Source of the DNA: an uncultured bacterium
GTDB taxonomy: Bacteria; Vulcanimicrobiota; Xenobia; Xenobiales; Xenobiaceae
NCBI GenBank assembly: GCA_934636825.1
Contig: CAKUBG010000004.1
Coordinates: 54,067-118,066 of the forward strand
Reading direction: 5' to 3'
DNA: 64,000 bases
Both the position numbers and the translations under genes were made by a program. The notes beneath the pieces were generated by a model, which made no database searches, was not told where the DNA came from, and saw only the letters and a list, made by a program, of their open reading frames with translations. This document shows positions 34,666 to 43,870 of the stretch, one piece after another (position 1 is the first letter of the stretch; each line of letters starts with the position of its first letter).

Positions 34666-35757
34666 ATGCGCAAACTGGCCGCATTTGTATTTATTTTTAT
34701 ATTGTTTTTAGTTATAAGCGAAGCTTATTTGTCAGTTAAAGGATATAATTTCGACTATTTAACTGAAGTGCAAGCCCATTTAGATAAGACGCCGCCTTCT
34801 TTGCGCACTTGTGTAAGTCGCTGTGCGTGGGGCTTAGAACGTGGCTTGTATCAATCTTCGGAAGATCGAAAAGCTTGGGAGACAGTTTGGCCCGACGGCA
34901 GACGCGCTTCTGCTTCACAAGCAAAAAGTGCTCAATATAACGTATTATTGTTGGGCTGTTCTTATGTTTTTGGCAGTGGCTTAAGTGATAGACAGACTCT
35001 AGCTTGGAAATTAAACGAAAAATACCCTTATATAAACTTTGACAATTATGGTGTACCGGGTTGGGGCACCTACCAATGTCTTCTGCTGGAAAAAGAGTTG
35101 CTTAGCCAAAAAAAATATGACTTAGTTGTTTATTGCGCCATAGAAGATCATCGCAATCGCAATACAGAATATAAATTTGTGGGGAGTTTGCGTCCCGGAA
35201 AGCGTTATGCTCTTTATCCTAGGGTTGGTTTTGCTCAAGATATGTATTGTCAAGCTGAACATGAAGCGGCCGCTTTTTTAGCCTCTTTGCCTAAAGAAGC
35301 TTCGGCTTTACAATATTATCCTTCCAATTCTCAATTATGGCCGGGCCAATTTTCTTGGCGGATAATCGATTTTGCCAAAAGAGTGTGGGTAGGCAAACAT
35401 ACTGCCGATATGGATAAACTTTATGCTGAGCGCAGTCACTATTTCGATCATTTTATGCCGGCTAAAGAACATATCTTTTGGTTGTTAGTACAGGAAATGG
35501 CCAGAACTGCTCAAAACAGCCACACTCCTTTTGCTTTGGCTTTTCTAGAAGGCGATCCGACGCTGTGGAGATACAGTCCCATAATAAAATCGAGATTAAA
35601 TTATGCTTATTGGCCTTTGTCTTGGCCTGCCCTTAAACAAAAACAATTCCGTATCGCTCATTTGGAAGGCAATCATCCCAACGAAGAAGCACAAAATATT
35701 TGGTTACAAAAAATTGGCCCATACATAGAAAGTGCTTTGAGGAAAAAGCGACAGTGA
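34666..35757 (+). CDS. SGNH/GDSL-like membrane-anchored protein, paralogue 1
   Basis: A 363-residue protein with one N-terminal membrane helix (FVFIFILFLVISEAYL). SGNH-hydrolase blocks are visible: LLLGCSYVFGSGL (Ser block, with Cys where Asp is usual), FDNYGVPGWGTYQ (Gly block), a VVYCAIEDH strand and HPNEEAQNIWL (His block). These enzymes cleave or transfer acyl esters. The ATG at 34666 matches the paralogues; an upstream TTG at 34630 would add 12 residues. It is the first of three tandem paralogues. Confidence 0.8.
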   Translation: MRKLAAFVFIFILFLVISEAYLSVKGYNFDYLTEVQAHLDKTPPSLRTCVSRCAWGLERGLYQSSEDRKAWETVWPDGRRASASQAKSAQYNVLLLGCSYVFGSGLSDRQTLAWKLNEKYPYINFDNYGVPGWGTYQCLLLEKELLSQKKYDLVVYCAIEDHRNRNTEYKFVGSLRPGKRYALYPRVGFAQDMYCQAEHEAAAFLASLPKEASALQYYPSNSQLWPGQFSWRIIDFAKRVWVGKHTADMDKLYAERSHYFDHFMPAKEHIFWLLVQEMARTAQNSHTPFALAFLEGDPTLWRYSPIIKSRLNYAYWPLSWPALKQKQFRIAHLEGNHPNEEAQNIWLQKIGPYIESALRKKRQ

Positions 35758-36803
35758 ACAAAAAAAATTGGCGTCGTTTGCTCTTAAGCGCTATTGCTTT
35801 AGCTTGTATGGCAGAGACTATTATCAGTTTAACTTATGACAGCCCGCACCGCTTATTGGCTGAACAAAGCCGCTGCTTGCAAGCTTGGCCATCGGAATTA
35901 ACACCTTTGCTGCCCTATTGCGGCTGGTTTAATAGAGTTGGCTCTTCACTTGTTAATCAAGAAGAAAAAACTTCTCGAGTGACTGTGTGGGCTAATGGTC
36001 AGAGGGCTAGTAGACTTAATTCTCAACGCAATGGCCAACCTAAGATTTTGGCTTTGGGGTGTTCTTATATTTACGGTTTTGGTCTCAACGATCAAGACAC
36101 TTTGCTTTGGAAATTGAACGAGCGTTATCCCCAGGCCGTATTTGATAATTACGGAGTGGTCGGTTGGGGCACCTATCAAAGTTTGTTGTTAGGTGAATAT
36201 TTATTGCAAACACAACCCTACGATTTGGTATTGTATTTCTATATATTAAACCATCGCTTTCGCTCTGAGCGCGGTTGCTACATTGGCGATTTTGCTATGG
36301 GACATTGGTATACCGCTGCTCCTGAAGTCTTTGTCAAAGATCATACAATGCACATACGCCACAGCTTTTATTACCATTGGCCTTGGCAAGAATTTTCGGC
36401 CCTAGCAGAATATGGCAGTCGTTTATATGCTGCAACTAGGCAGCGGTATTATGAACACATTAAGGAAAAAGAGCGCAGCCAAAATGGCGATGAAGCATTA
36501 TTGGCGCAAATTATTTATCAATGTAACAACTTTAGTAAAATTTGTCAGGCTAAGCGTAGTAAATTTGCCTTGGTAGTTTTGGAAGATCGCGATTTTAATT
36601 TGCATAAATGGTGCTCACAAGCCGATTTCGATATTGTTGATTTGCGCTTCGGAACCGAAAAAGCCGAATACAGAAATGGCGGCCAAGAGCGTTTTCATCC
36701 TAACGAAGAAGCTCAAATACTTTGGCTAAACGGTTTGAGCCATTGGCTAGAAAATAGCTCGCCTAGTTCTTTTGAGATATTGGAGCACCAGCGTGAAGAT
36801 TAA
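35754..36803 (+). CDS. SGNH/GDSL-like membrane-anchored protein, paralogue 2
   Basis: A 349-residue protein with the same plan: N-terminal helix, a WANGQRASR segment, LALGCSYIYGFGL, FDNYGVVGWGTYQ, a YFYILNHR strand and FHPNEEAQILWLN. The start is GTG at 35754, overlapping the previous stop by four bases, with GAGGA about 10 bases upstream. The overlap means the two genes are co-transcribed. Catalytic Ser and His positions are kept. Confidence 0.8.
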   Translation: MNKKNWRRLLLSAIALACMAETIISLTYDSPHRLLAEQSRCLQAWPSELTPLLPYCGWFNRVGSSLVNQEEKTSRVTVWANGQRASRLNSQRNGQPKILALGCSYIYGFGLNDQDTLLWKLNERYPQAVFDNYGVVGWGTYQSLLLGEYLLQTQPYDLVLYFYILNHRFRSERGCYIGDFAMGHWYTAAPEVFVKDHTMHIRHSFYYHWPWQEFSALAEYGSRLYAATRQRYYEHIKEKERSQNGDEALLAQIIYQCNNFSKICQAKRSKFALVVLEDRDFNLHKWCSQADFDIVDLRFGTEKAEYRNGGQERFHPNEEAQILWLNGLSHWLENSSPSSFEILEHQRED

Positions 36804-37851
36804 CTTTTTTTCACAACATTCATTGGGGAAGATACTCAAACTTTGTCTATATGTTTTGGTAGTATTTTTTTTTGTAGAAGTTTATTTGCGCTTTTTTGTT
36901 GTCGATTTTGCTGCTTTACAAAGCAGTCGCAGGCAATTCTTGGGCGAGGTGCCTGCGCCTTTAGCTGAGCTTATTCCTCGTTGCGGTTGGGTTAATAGAG
37001 TAGGCCCCAATCGCAGCGAAACCGTAGCCTTGGAAAATGTTTGGCCCAACGGTCAAAGAGCCAGTCGCCCTCAAGTATATAAAAAAGCTTCTCGCAAGGT
37101 ACTCATGTTGGGGTGTTCTTTTACTTACGGTATGGGACTGCGAGATAGAGAAACTTTGGCTTGGCTTTTAAATGAAAAGTTCCCCAAGGTGCAATTTGAT
37201 AATTACGGAGTACGTCGCTGGGGAGCTTACCAATGTCTGATGCTGACGCGTTATTTGTTGGAAGAACGTCGTGAAAAATACGATCAAGTATTGTACTTTT
37301 TTATCGATGATCATGTACGTCGACAGTTTTTGTGGAATATTCACGGGATGCTCAAATTAAACAATTATTTTGTCATTTGTCCCAGTGTGACAAAAGATTT
37401 TTGGGGTTGGCATTTTCAGCCCAGCAATTCTTTTGAATGGCTCGGTCAAGATAGCTTAGCTTCTGTATATTTTGCTCATACTTTGTATTATGCTCAAAAT
37501 GTACGTCGCAATGTAGAGCGTCACGAACAATTCTCTGTCGCAGATCAGCGCTGGGAAGATGAACAAGGCTGGCAAATCGTTCGCCATTGTGCTTCCGAAA
37601 TGGAAGAAGTGTGCCGAAGCTTCGGGGCCGAATTTGCGGTAGTTACCCTTACAGATAATACTTTTGTAAATAAATCTGCTCTCAAATCAGAGGGAGATTG
37701 GCCTTGCCAAGTTTTCGACGTTTCTTTCCCGGAATTGAATGAACCTTTGTACCGCAATCATGGTCAATTGACTTTACATCCCAATTACAGAGCGCAGCAA
37801 CGTTGGCTGACCAACCTTACCGGTTACTTGCAAAAAAATATGCGCGACTAA
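36793..37851 (+). CDS. SGNH/GDSL-like membrane-anchored protein, paralogue 3
   Basis: A 352-residue protein. The start is GTG at 36793, 7 bases after GGAG, overlapping paralogue 2 by 11 bases. Blocks: WPNGQRASR, LMLGCSFTYGMGL, FDNYGVRRWGAYQ (one Gly changed), YFFIDDHVRR and LHPNYRAQQRWL. It is nearer to paralogue 2 than to 1 in the region around SRR and NRVG. The three-gene array probably arose by tandem duplication. A 188-base stretch without a gene follows. Confidence 0.8.
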   Translation: MKINFFSQHSLGKILKLCLYVLVVFFFVEVYLRFFVVDFAALQSSRRQFLGEVPAPLAELIPRCGWVNRVGPNRSETVALENVWPNGQRASRPQVYKKASRKVLMLGCSFTYGMGLRDRETLAWLLNEKFPKVQFDNYGVRRWGAYQCLMLTRYLLEERREKYDQVLYFFIDDHVRRQFLWNIHGMLKLNNYFVICPSVTKDFWGWHFQPSNSFEWLGQDSLASVYFAHTLYYAQNVRRNVERHEQFSVADQRWEDEQGWQIVRHCASEMEEVCRSFGAEFAVVTLTDNTFVNKSALKSEGDWPCQVFDVSFPELNEPLYRNHGQLTLHPNYRAQQRWLTNLTGYLQKNMRD

Positions 37852-38039
37852 AGAGACGCTCCTCAACTCAAATAAGGAAAAAGTATTCTAAAGGACAACC
37901 TATTGCGGCTGCAGTATTAACGAGAGGCGTAGGCTGGGGGGAGTGGAGCTTCTTAAGTTATAAATTATTTGAGGCGTTGCAGCCCGTTTCGGCTCTAATA
38001 TTGGGGTCGACTATTTTTTCATACAGATAGCTTTTTTAT

Positions 38040-39944
38040 ATGACTGTTAGTATTTGCAAATGCCCTCCGGAGTTTATGGGCAAAAATAAAATTGATAAGT
38101 CGGCTTTGGGGGTAGTACGTAGGTTATACGAAGCCGGCCACACCGCTTATTTTGTCGGTGGTTGTGTACGTGATATTCTTTTGGGACGTACTCCCAAAGA
38201 TTTTGATATAGCTACTACAGCGCGTCCGGCTCAGGTGCGTCGCCTTTTCGGCAACAGTCGTTTAGTGGGGCGTCGCTTTCGCTTAGCTCACGTTTGCTGT
38301 GGCAAAAAAATTATAGAAGTATCCACTTTCCGTTGCGTTCCCGATCGCGAACTTTCCGATTATTTGTGCGAAGACGATTTCGGAGCTGATGACGGTATTA
38401 TTTTAGATAATACTTTCGGAACTCCTCAAGAGGATGCTCAAAGGCGCGATTTTAAAATTAACGGTCTTTTTCTGGATATTATGGCACCGGGAGGGCCTGT
38501 CGTTATTGATTTTGTGGGCGGTCTTTCCGATATGCAAAATAAGCTAGTCAGCACTATCGGTATCCCGGAAAAACGCTTCATTGAAGACCCCGTGCGCATG
38601 CTTCGAGCCGTCAAATTCTGTGCCAAATTGGGTTTCAAAATGGAAGACAGAACTTGGAAGGCCATCTTAAAAGAGCATTCTATGATAAAGACTGCTTCCG
38701 TGCCCAGAGTCCAAGAAGAAATGATGCGTTTCCTTGAGTTGGGCTGCTCTCAAAAAACTTTTCAGCTTCTCTGGGATAGTGGGCTTTTGGCCGATTTGGT
38801 GCCTGGTGTGACCAAATACTTAACCGGAACTCGCTACGGATCCAGATTGCTTTTAAAGCACAAACGTCGCTTCGATCGTATTATCGATTTGGGAGATCAG
38901 ATAAAGTTTGAGCCTGGCAAAGAGAGAGTACAGCATTTTACTGTATTTGTTTTGCCTATGTTTATGGCTGGTTGTGCCAAACATGATGGAGAAGAAGACG
39001 CTTGGATTGACCAATTGGTTAAGCCTATGGCTAATTGTTTCGGCTTGTGTCGCCAGACTCAGTGCGAAACGGTACAATATTTGACAAATTTAAAGCGCAT
39101 GCTAGCGGCGCATACCGATCTTGAAGCTGCTAAAAGTTTAGTTAGTCGCCGCAGTTTCCCTTATTCGCTCGCTTTATTTGAGTTGTTGTATAAAGCTGAA
39201 GAGGTAAGCGAAAAAAAGATCCAGTTTTGGCGGGAAATGTACAGGCTGTGCGGTACCGACGGCTCGTCTTGTAAAATGGAAGATATAGCTTTGCCTGATT
39301 GCGCAGAGGAAGAATATGACGATGATGATTATGGAGAATTAACCGAATTTGACGAGTTGGCTGATTTTGAAGATGAGTTCAACGATACCTATGAGCCTGA
39401 ACTTGAACATACTCCGGAGGAGAAAGAAGAACTTAAGCGTTTGGGAATAGCTTTGGTTCCGCAGCCGCGTTCCAACGTCCGGCCTAAAGAAGATCTTGAA
39501 AATTTTGTTGAACCTGACAGCTGGCGCAAAGTTCATGAATTAGACGAAATCGGCATCCCTTACGAATTGGATGAATTGTTCCGCTTCGATTATCAAGATT
39601 ATGACGAAGAAGATGAGGACGAATCGATACAGTCTGAGCAAAAATCGGATAATTTGTTCGAACTGAAAGAAGATTCCCCATCGGAAGGCGTCGAAAAAAA
39701 GGACAATTTAGAAAATCGCAGTTTGGAAGAGCTGTTTGATCTAAGCTCTGCCGAAGCGGAAGAAAAAGCCGAAAGTTTGCCCGGTTTGGATAGTTTAGTC
39801 GAAGCCGAAGTTGCAAGGACGGTTGAAAATTGCACTCACGAAGTAGATAACAATGAATCTGCTTCGGAAGAGGCAGAAAAAAAACAAGATGTGGATCTTT
39901 TTTCGACTACTGATAAACCCATAGAATCAGAATCTCAAGAGTGA
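38040..39944 (+). CDS. CCA-adding/poly(A) polymerase family with long acidic C-terminal tail
   Basis: A 634-residue protein. The nucleotidyltransferase head is clear: YFVGGCVRDILLGRTPKDFDIATTARP (GG and D-x-D motifs around residues 41-65), then ARRR-like QRRDFKINGLF and the RMLRAVKFCAKLGF region. It belongs to the PcnB/CCA class II family; which of the two activities applies cannot be decided. After about residue 410 comes a 220-residue acidic region (runs such as EEEYDDDDYGE and DEEDEDES) with no known domain, absent in normal members. rpiA follows after 33 bases. Confidence 0.88.
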   Translation: MTVSICKCPPEFMGKNKIDKSALGVVRRLYEAGHTAYFVGGCVRDILLGRTPKDFDIATTARPAQVRRLFGNSRLVGRRFRLAHVCCGKKIIEVSTFRCVPDRELSDYLCEDDFGADDGIILDNTFGTPQEDAQRRDFKINGLFLDIMAPGGPVVIDFVGGLSDMQNKLVSTIGIPEKRFIEDPVRMLRAVKFCAKLGFKMEDRTWKAILKEHSMIKTASVPRVQEEMMRFLELGCSQKTFQLLWDSGLLADLVPGVTKYLTGTRYGSRLLLKHKRRFDRIIDLGDQIKFEPGKERVQHFTVFVLPMFMAGCAKHDGEEDAWIDQLVKPMANCFGLCRQTQCETVQYLTNLKRMLAAHTDLEAAKSLVSRRSFPYSLALFELLYKAEEVSEKKIQFWREMYRLCGTDGSSCKMEDIALPDCAEEEYDDDDYGELTEFDELADFEDEFNDTYEPELEHTPEEKEELKRLGIALVPQPRSNVRPKEDLENFVEPDSWRKVHELDEIGIPYELDELFRFDYQDYDEEDEDESIQSEQKSDNLFELKEDSPSEGVEKKDNLENRSLEELFDLSSAEAEEKAESLPGLDSLVEAEVARTVENCTHEVDNNESASEEAEKKQDVDLFSTTDKPIESESQE

Positions 39945-39977
39945 ATATGCTAGGTTTGGAAAGGATGGTATATCTAA

Positions 39978-40667
39978 ATGGACGCACGTGATTTGGCTAA
40001 AGTTGCTGCTGCTCGCGGAGCCTTAGAATATATTCAAGATGGTATGAGAGTAGGGCTGGGAACCGGCTCCACAGCTGCCAAGTTTGTTGATCTTTTAGCT
40101 GAGCTTTGTCAACAAAAAGGCTGGCATGTAGTCTGTGTGCCCACTTCCGAAGTGACAGCTAAGCAAGCTCTCAGCTTGGGTTTAGAACTTGATCAAGCTT
40201 ATCCTGATTTTCGCCATTTGGATGTAGTGGTAGATGGAGCCGATGAAATAGATCCGCATGGTAATTTAACTAAAGGCGGCGGTGGCGCTTTATTACGTGA
40301 AAAATATGTAGCAGCCGCAGCTGATAAGATGGTTGTAATTGTAGACGAAGCCAAACATGTGGATTATTTGGGCACTACATTTAAACTGCCTGTGGAAATT
40401 GTCTCTTTTGCTTGGAGTAACACTATAGAGCGTTTGGCCGCTTTTACACCTAATTTAGAGCTGCGTCACCGTGATGGTAAAGTATTTGTCACCGATCAAG
40501 GCAATTATATAGTCGATTGCAAATTTGATAAAATAGTGGATCCCGCTAAGTTGCACAGCCAGTTAAAAGCTCTGACTGGCGTTGTCGAAACAGGCATTTT
40601 CTCCGGCTATGCCAAGGTTTGCGTAACTGGTTTAGCTGATGGCACTTTTCAAGTTAAGCAATTTTAG
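39978..40667 (+). CDS. rpiA: Ribose-5-phosphate isomerase A
   Basis: A 229-residue enzyme of the pentose phosphate pathway. The RpiA motifs are exact: VGLGTGSTAAKFVDLL (about 26-41), VVVDGADEIDPHGNLTKGGGG (about 79-99; catalytic DGADE), REKYVAAAADK, and the end GIFSGYAKVCVTG. It interconverts ribose-5-phosphate and ribulose-5-phosphate. A ~30-base gap separates it from the polymerase gene. A hairpin terminator follows. Confidence 0.97.
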   Translation: MDARDLAKVAAARGALEYIQDGMRVGLGTGSTAAKFVDLLAELCQQKGWHVVCVPTSEVTAKQALSLGLELDQAYPDFRHLDVVVDGADEIDPHGNLTKGGGGALLREKYVAAAADKMVVIVDEAKHVDYLGTTFKLPVEIVSFAWSNTIERLAAFTPNLELRHRDGKVFVTDQGNYIVDCKFDKIVDPAKLHSQLKALTGVVETGIFSGYAKVCVTGLADGTFQVKQF

Positions 40668-40677
40668 TTAGCTATCA

Positions 40678-40715
40678 AGAGGCGCCCTATTTTTTTAGCC
40701 TGCGCCTCTCTTGTG
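40678..40715 (+). terminator. Hairpin terminator after rpiA
   Basis: 8-bp GC-rich stem AGAGGCGC (40678-40685) / GCGCCTCT (40702-40709), 16-base loop; the T run after it is short. Confidence 0.55.
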
Positions 40716-40734
40716 TATTCGTGGAGGAGATCCC

Positions 40735-40791
40735 ATGGATCACTTGAAAGTTAGCACTTCTGCCTGTTGTATATTTTGGGCGGCTGCCTAG
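40735..40791 (+). CDS. Possible 18-residue leader peptide before the M30-like gene
   Basis: The frame ATG GAT CAC ... TAG has a strong GGAGGAG 5 bases upstream, so ribosomes could start here. The peptide reads MDHLKVSTSACCIFWAAA. It lies 55 bases before the lipoprotein gene. It may regulate that gene, or be chance; there is no direct evidence of expression. Confidence 0.3.
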   Translation: MDHLKVSTSACCIFWAAA

Positions 40792-40845
40792 TAATATTTT
40801 TCTTGTATTTATAAAAAATTGTTTAGTGCTCTTTGGAGGTGCTCG

Positions 40846-42591
40846 ATGCGGAGATATATTTTTGGTTGGATGGCCGTAGCGCTAGTTGTGGCTTCTGCTG
40901 CCGGATGCGGCGGTAACGGAGGAGATGCCTCCCACTATGTAGTGCCGGATATCCCCCCGGTCTCCGACTCGCAAAGAACCGCTTCTTACTTAGTTGAAGA
41001 TTTCCAAAAAGGCGACGATTGCCATTTAGTTATTTCTACCAACGCCAAAACCGCCGAAAGCCGCGATACTCGTAAAGTTAGCGTTAGCACCGACGTAAAA
41101 TACGGCCAGAGTGCTTCTGCTAAACAACTTTTGGCCAAAGATGACGACACTGAAACATATGCCCCTATAGCTTGTGGTTTTGCCGAAGCTGCCGTCGATA
41201 TTTCTACTGTTGAAGAAGCCGAGAGCAGTGCTCGTGTAAATTCTACCGCTTCTGCTCGTTTTGACAGCGTGGAAAAAGGACATGTAGACTGGATTTGGGC
41301 CGCTTTCAATGGTACAGCTAAGCAAGTCTATGTCAGAAAAGTTTTAGCCAACGACAATACTATTCATTGCAATATCTTATCAAGTACCACACTGGATGAT
41401 ACCGAACACTATGTGGCTGATGTGACTGAAGACCAAGCTTTGGCCGTGGCTCAAGCTTTTGACAACGAAATTTATGATCAAATTACTAAAGTTTGCGGTT
41501 ACGAGTGGAATAGTGGTGGCGGCCGCGACGGTGACAAGCGCGTTAATATCGTCTTCTTGCGCGATGAGCACATGAAAAAACAAGATGGTAGCACTATCTA
41601 CGGTTTTGTGAGCGTTCGTGACCTTTTGCCTCGTGTTTCCGACGAATACAATGCTAAAGTAGAGAAGAATTATAGTAACGGTGGCGAGTATATCTACCTT
41701 AACTACGATGCCTTCTTTGGCGGTGATGCCGATACTGCACTTAATACTGAAGACCTTAAGACCGCTTTAGCTCACGAGTTTACTCACTTAACTCAGTTAA
41801 ACCAGAAAGTCGCCAAGAATGGCTCTTTCGCTGATTTGGGCCAAATCAATTCTAACAGCTCCGTAGCTACCCTTTATGCCGCTGTAGGCGAGCCTGTCTT
41901 GACCGAAGGCCTGGCTGAACTTGGTGCCGATTTGTGCGGTTTCGGTGTCAAATACGCTGATGGCAAAACTTCCGGCAAGGCCGCTTCCCAGTTGTCGTTA
42001 GACGCTATCTATCGTTATATGAACGGCAAGAGCGCCTTCGCCAGCGACGGTACTTCCGGCGCTCCTACTGTATTCCCCACCGCTTTCTTCGATGAAGAAG
42101 CTGTCGATGTTGCCGGTATGGGCCACCTCTTCGGTTTGCACGTATTAGGCTACTACGGTGAAGATGCTCTCAGCAAGTTATATCAATCTTCCGAATACGG
42201 TGTAGATTTGCTGGAATCTGCTTTGGGTGAACCTGCCAACGATGTTATGCACCGTTATGATATGGCTATGGCCTTAAGCGGTTTGAACTCTATTCCGAGT
42301 AAGTATGCCAAATATGAAATTCCTTATGTCAACTTAGGTGGCAGCAACTCGTATATGAGTGGCGGCGATGTCGCTTCTTCACTCAATATTGCCAAAGCGG
42401 TAGATGCCGATTACAGAGTTGTCGATCCCAAATTAACTAGTACATTTGAAGTTTTGCCTTGGCTCAATTGCTTAGTCCACTTGAGATGCTCTGCTTCTGC
42501 TCCTTTGTCAGTTAGAACTGTGGTTCCCAAGAGCGCTCAGACCAACCTCATCCATGTTGATGAGAATGGCGATATTAAGGCTATCTACTAG
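40846..42591 (+). CDS. M30 (hyicolysin)-like metallopeptidase lipoprotein
   Basis: A 581-residue protein. The ATG at 40846 has GGAGG 6 bases upstream. The N-terminus is a lipoprotein signal with lipobox SAAGC (Cys about 21), followed by a GGNGGD linker. The zinc site is LAHEFTHLTQL (HExxH), and VLTEGLAEL about 55 residues later could give the third ligand, as in M30-like peptidases (HExxH plus GxxE). It should be an extracellular, lipid-anchored protease. Codons ending in C are frequent, which suggests high expression. Confidence 0.7.
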   Translation: MRRYIFGWMAVALVVASAAGCGGNGGDASHYVVPDIPPVSDSQRTASYLVEDFQKGDDCHLVISTNAKTAESRDTRKVSVSTDVKYGQSASAKQLLAKDDDTETYAPIACGFAEAAVDISTVEEAESSARVNSTASARFDSVEKGHVDWIWAAFNGTAKQVYVRKVLANDNTIHCNILSSTTLDDTEHYVADVTEDQALAVAQAFDNEIYDQITKVCGYEWNSGGGRDGDKRVNIVFLRDEHMKKQDGSTIYGFVSVRDLLPRVSDEYNAKVEKNYSNGGEYIYLNYDAFFGGDADTALNTEDLKTALAHEFTHLTQLNQKVAKNGSFADLGQINSNSSVATLYAAVGEPVLTEGLAELGADLCGFGVKYADGKTSGKAASQLSLDAIYRYMNGKSAFASDGTSGAPTVFPTAFFDEEAVDVAGMGHLFGLHVLGYYGEDALSKLYQSSEYGVDLLESALGEPANDVMHRYDMAMALSGLNSIPSKYAKYEIPYVNLGGSNSYMSGGDVASSLNIAKAVDADYRVVDPKLTSTFEVLPWLNCLVHLRCSASAPLSVRTVVPKSAQTNLIHVDENGDIKAIY

Positions 42592-42658
42592 GTAAACTAG
42601 TACCTTAAAATTATAGGTTCGGCTCTTTAAAAAGAAAATTGAACCGTACTAAATAGAA

Positions 42659-42723
42659 AATCCGCTTGTGCCTGTGAAACTGATGCTTAAGTGCACTTTT
42701 ATCAGGTAGAGCGGATTTTTTTT
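42659..42723 (+). terminator. Terminator with internal arms after the M30-like gene
   Basis: AATCCGCT (42659-42666) pairs with AGCGGATT (42710-42717) and is followed by eight Ts. The ~43-base inside can form a further arm (CTGAT/ATCAG). A smaller stem (GGTTC/GAACC) precedes it at about 42617-42655. Confidence 0.75.
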
Positions 42724-42746
42724 GCTTTCCGGTGAAGAATAATTTT

Positions 42747-43847
42747 ATGAAAATAGTGCGCTTGGCTTTGCAAGTTGTTTTTTTTATAACTTTGTTATTT
42801 ATGAGTTGCGAAATTTATTTGGCTTGTCGAGGCGTGAATTTGCGCTCTTATGAAATTTTGGCTTCTCGCAGGGAATCAGTACCTGTTTATCTTCGTCAAG
42901 CTTGGGATGAATGTGGTTGGGGCTGGGAACGTGGAGAATATACTTCCGAAGAAAACAGCGAAGTAATTCAGCATGTAGATGAAGATGGTTTGCGCCGTTC
43001 AAGAGCAACTCCGAAGCCAAACGCTTCTAGGAAAGTGGCTATTTTTGGTTGCTCCTTTACTTTCGGGTGCGGAGTAGAGGATAAAGAAACGTTTCCCTAT
43101 TTGCTAAACGAGCGTTTTGCCGATACGGTTTTTGATAATTATGGAGTTAGCGGCTTCGGAGCTTACCAAGTTCTACTGGCTATGCGTCAGGTTCTAAACC
43201 AAAAATATTATGATTTAGTTGTATATAATATGATACCGTTGCATCTAACACGTAATGTGGATAGGCGTGTTTGGGGAAATTTGCAAAATAACGGAGTCTA
43301 TAAAATACAGCCTTACGTAGAATTAACGGACAACGGACTTATAGGGCATACCAGCAATTCTTTCTTTTGGCCAGGAGAACGAACTTTTTTAAGCGTCAAT
43401 TTTTTTAAGAGAGTTTGGGATGCTTACTTTTTTAATGCATATGCATCACAAGTTGTCCGCCCTCACAGCTTAGAAGATGTAGACAGTTGGGAATATAAAT
43501 TTAATAAGATTATTCGTGATCAAGTATTGGGGCGTGAAGTTATTGAAATTCCGGAAGTTTCCCGGCTAGTTAAAATTCAACAAATGCTGGTTGACCAAAT
43601 GTATGAAACGTGCCGCGCTCGGGGTAGTCGCTTTACCGTAGCTATTATAGAGAACAATGCTAACTTGTTTGCTGTAGGTTGTGAAGCTTTAGGTAAACCT
43701 TACGAATGTTGCTTATTGGATCCGCCAGATTCGCAAAAAGCGGCCAATCGAGTGAAGGGGCAAGCCAGCAACCATCCCGGGCCGACAGTGCACAAAGCCT
43801 GGGCCGACAACTTTGAGCCTTGGCTGCGCAGCCAAGGCTTCAGGTAG
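42747..43847 (+). CDS. SGNH/GDSL-like membrane-anchored protein, paralogue 4
   Basis: A 366-residue relative of the tandem genes at 34.7-37.9 kb, 5 kb away. It has the N-terminal helix (LALQVVFFITLLFMSCEIYL), IFGCSFTFGCGV, FDNYGVSGFGAYQ, a DLVVYNMIPLH strand and a final NHPGPTVHKAWADN in place of HPNEEAQ. The ATG at 42747 matches paralogue 1; a GTG 15 bases earlier is less likely. It lies alone between two terminated genes. Confidence 0.8.
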   Translation: MKIVRLALQVVFFITLLFMSCEIYLACRGVNLRSYEILASRRESVPVYLRQAWDECGWGWERGEYTSEENSEVIQHVDEDGLRRSRATPKPNASRKVAIFGCSFTFGCGVEDKETFPYLLNERFADTVFDNYGVSGFGAYQVLLAMRQVLNQKYYDLVVYNMIPLHLTRNVDRRVWGNLQNNGVYKIQPYVELTDNGLIGHTSNSFFWPGERTFLSVNFFKRVWDAYFFNAYASQVVRPHSLEDVDSWEYKFNKIIRDQVLGREVIEIPEVSRLVKIQQMLVDQMYETCRARGSRFTVAIIENNANLFAVGCEALGKPYECCLLDPPDSQKAANRVKGQASNHPGPTVHKAWADNFEPWLRSQGFR

Positions 43848-43870
43848 TCTTTTTTTGCCGATTACTCAGT

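Noticed and set aside
37852..38039. A possible 75-codon gene in this gap and the preceding gene end
   Set aside because: Most of it overlaps the end of SGNH paralogue 3, it has no ribosome site, and the composition is not protein-like.
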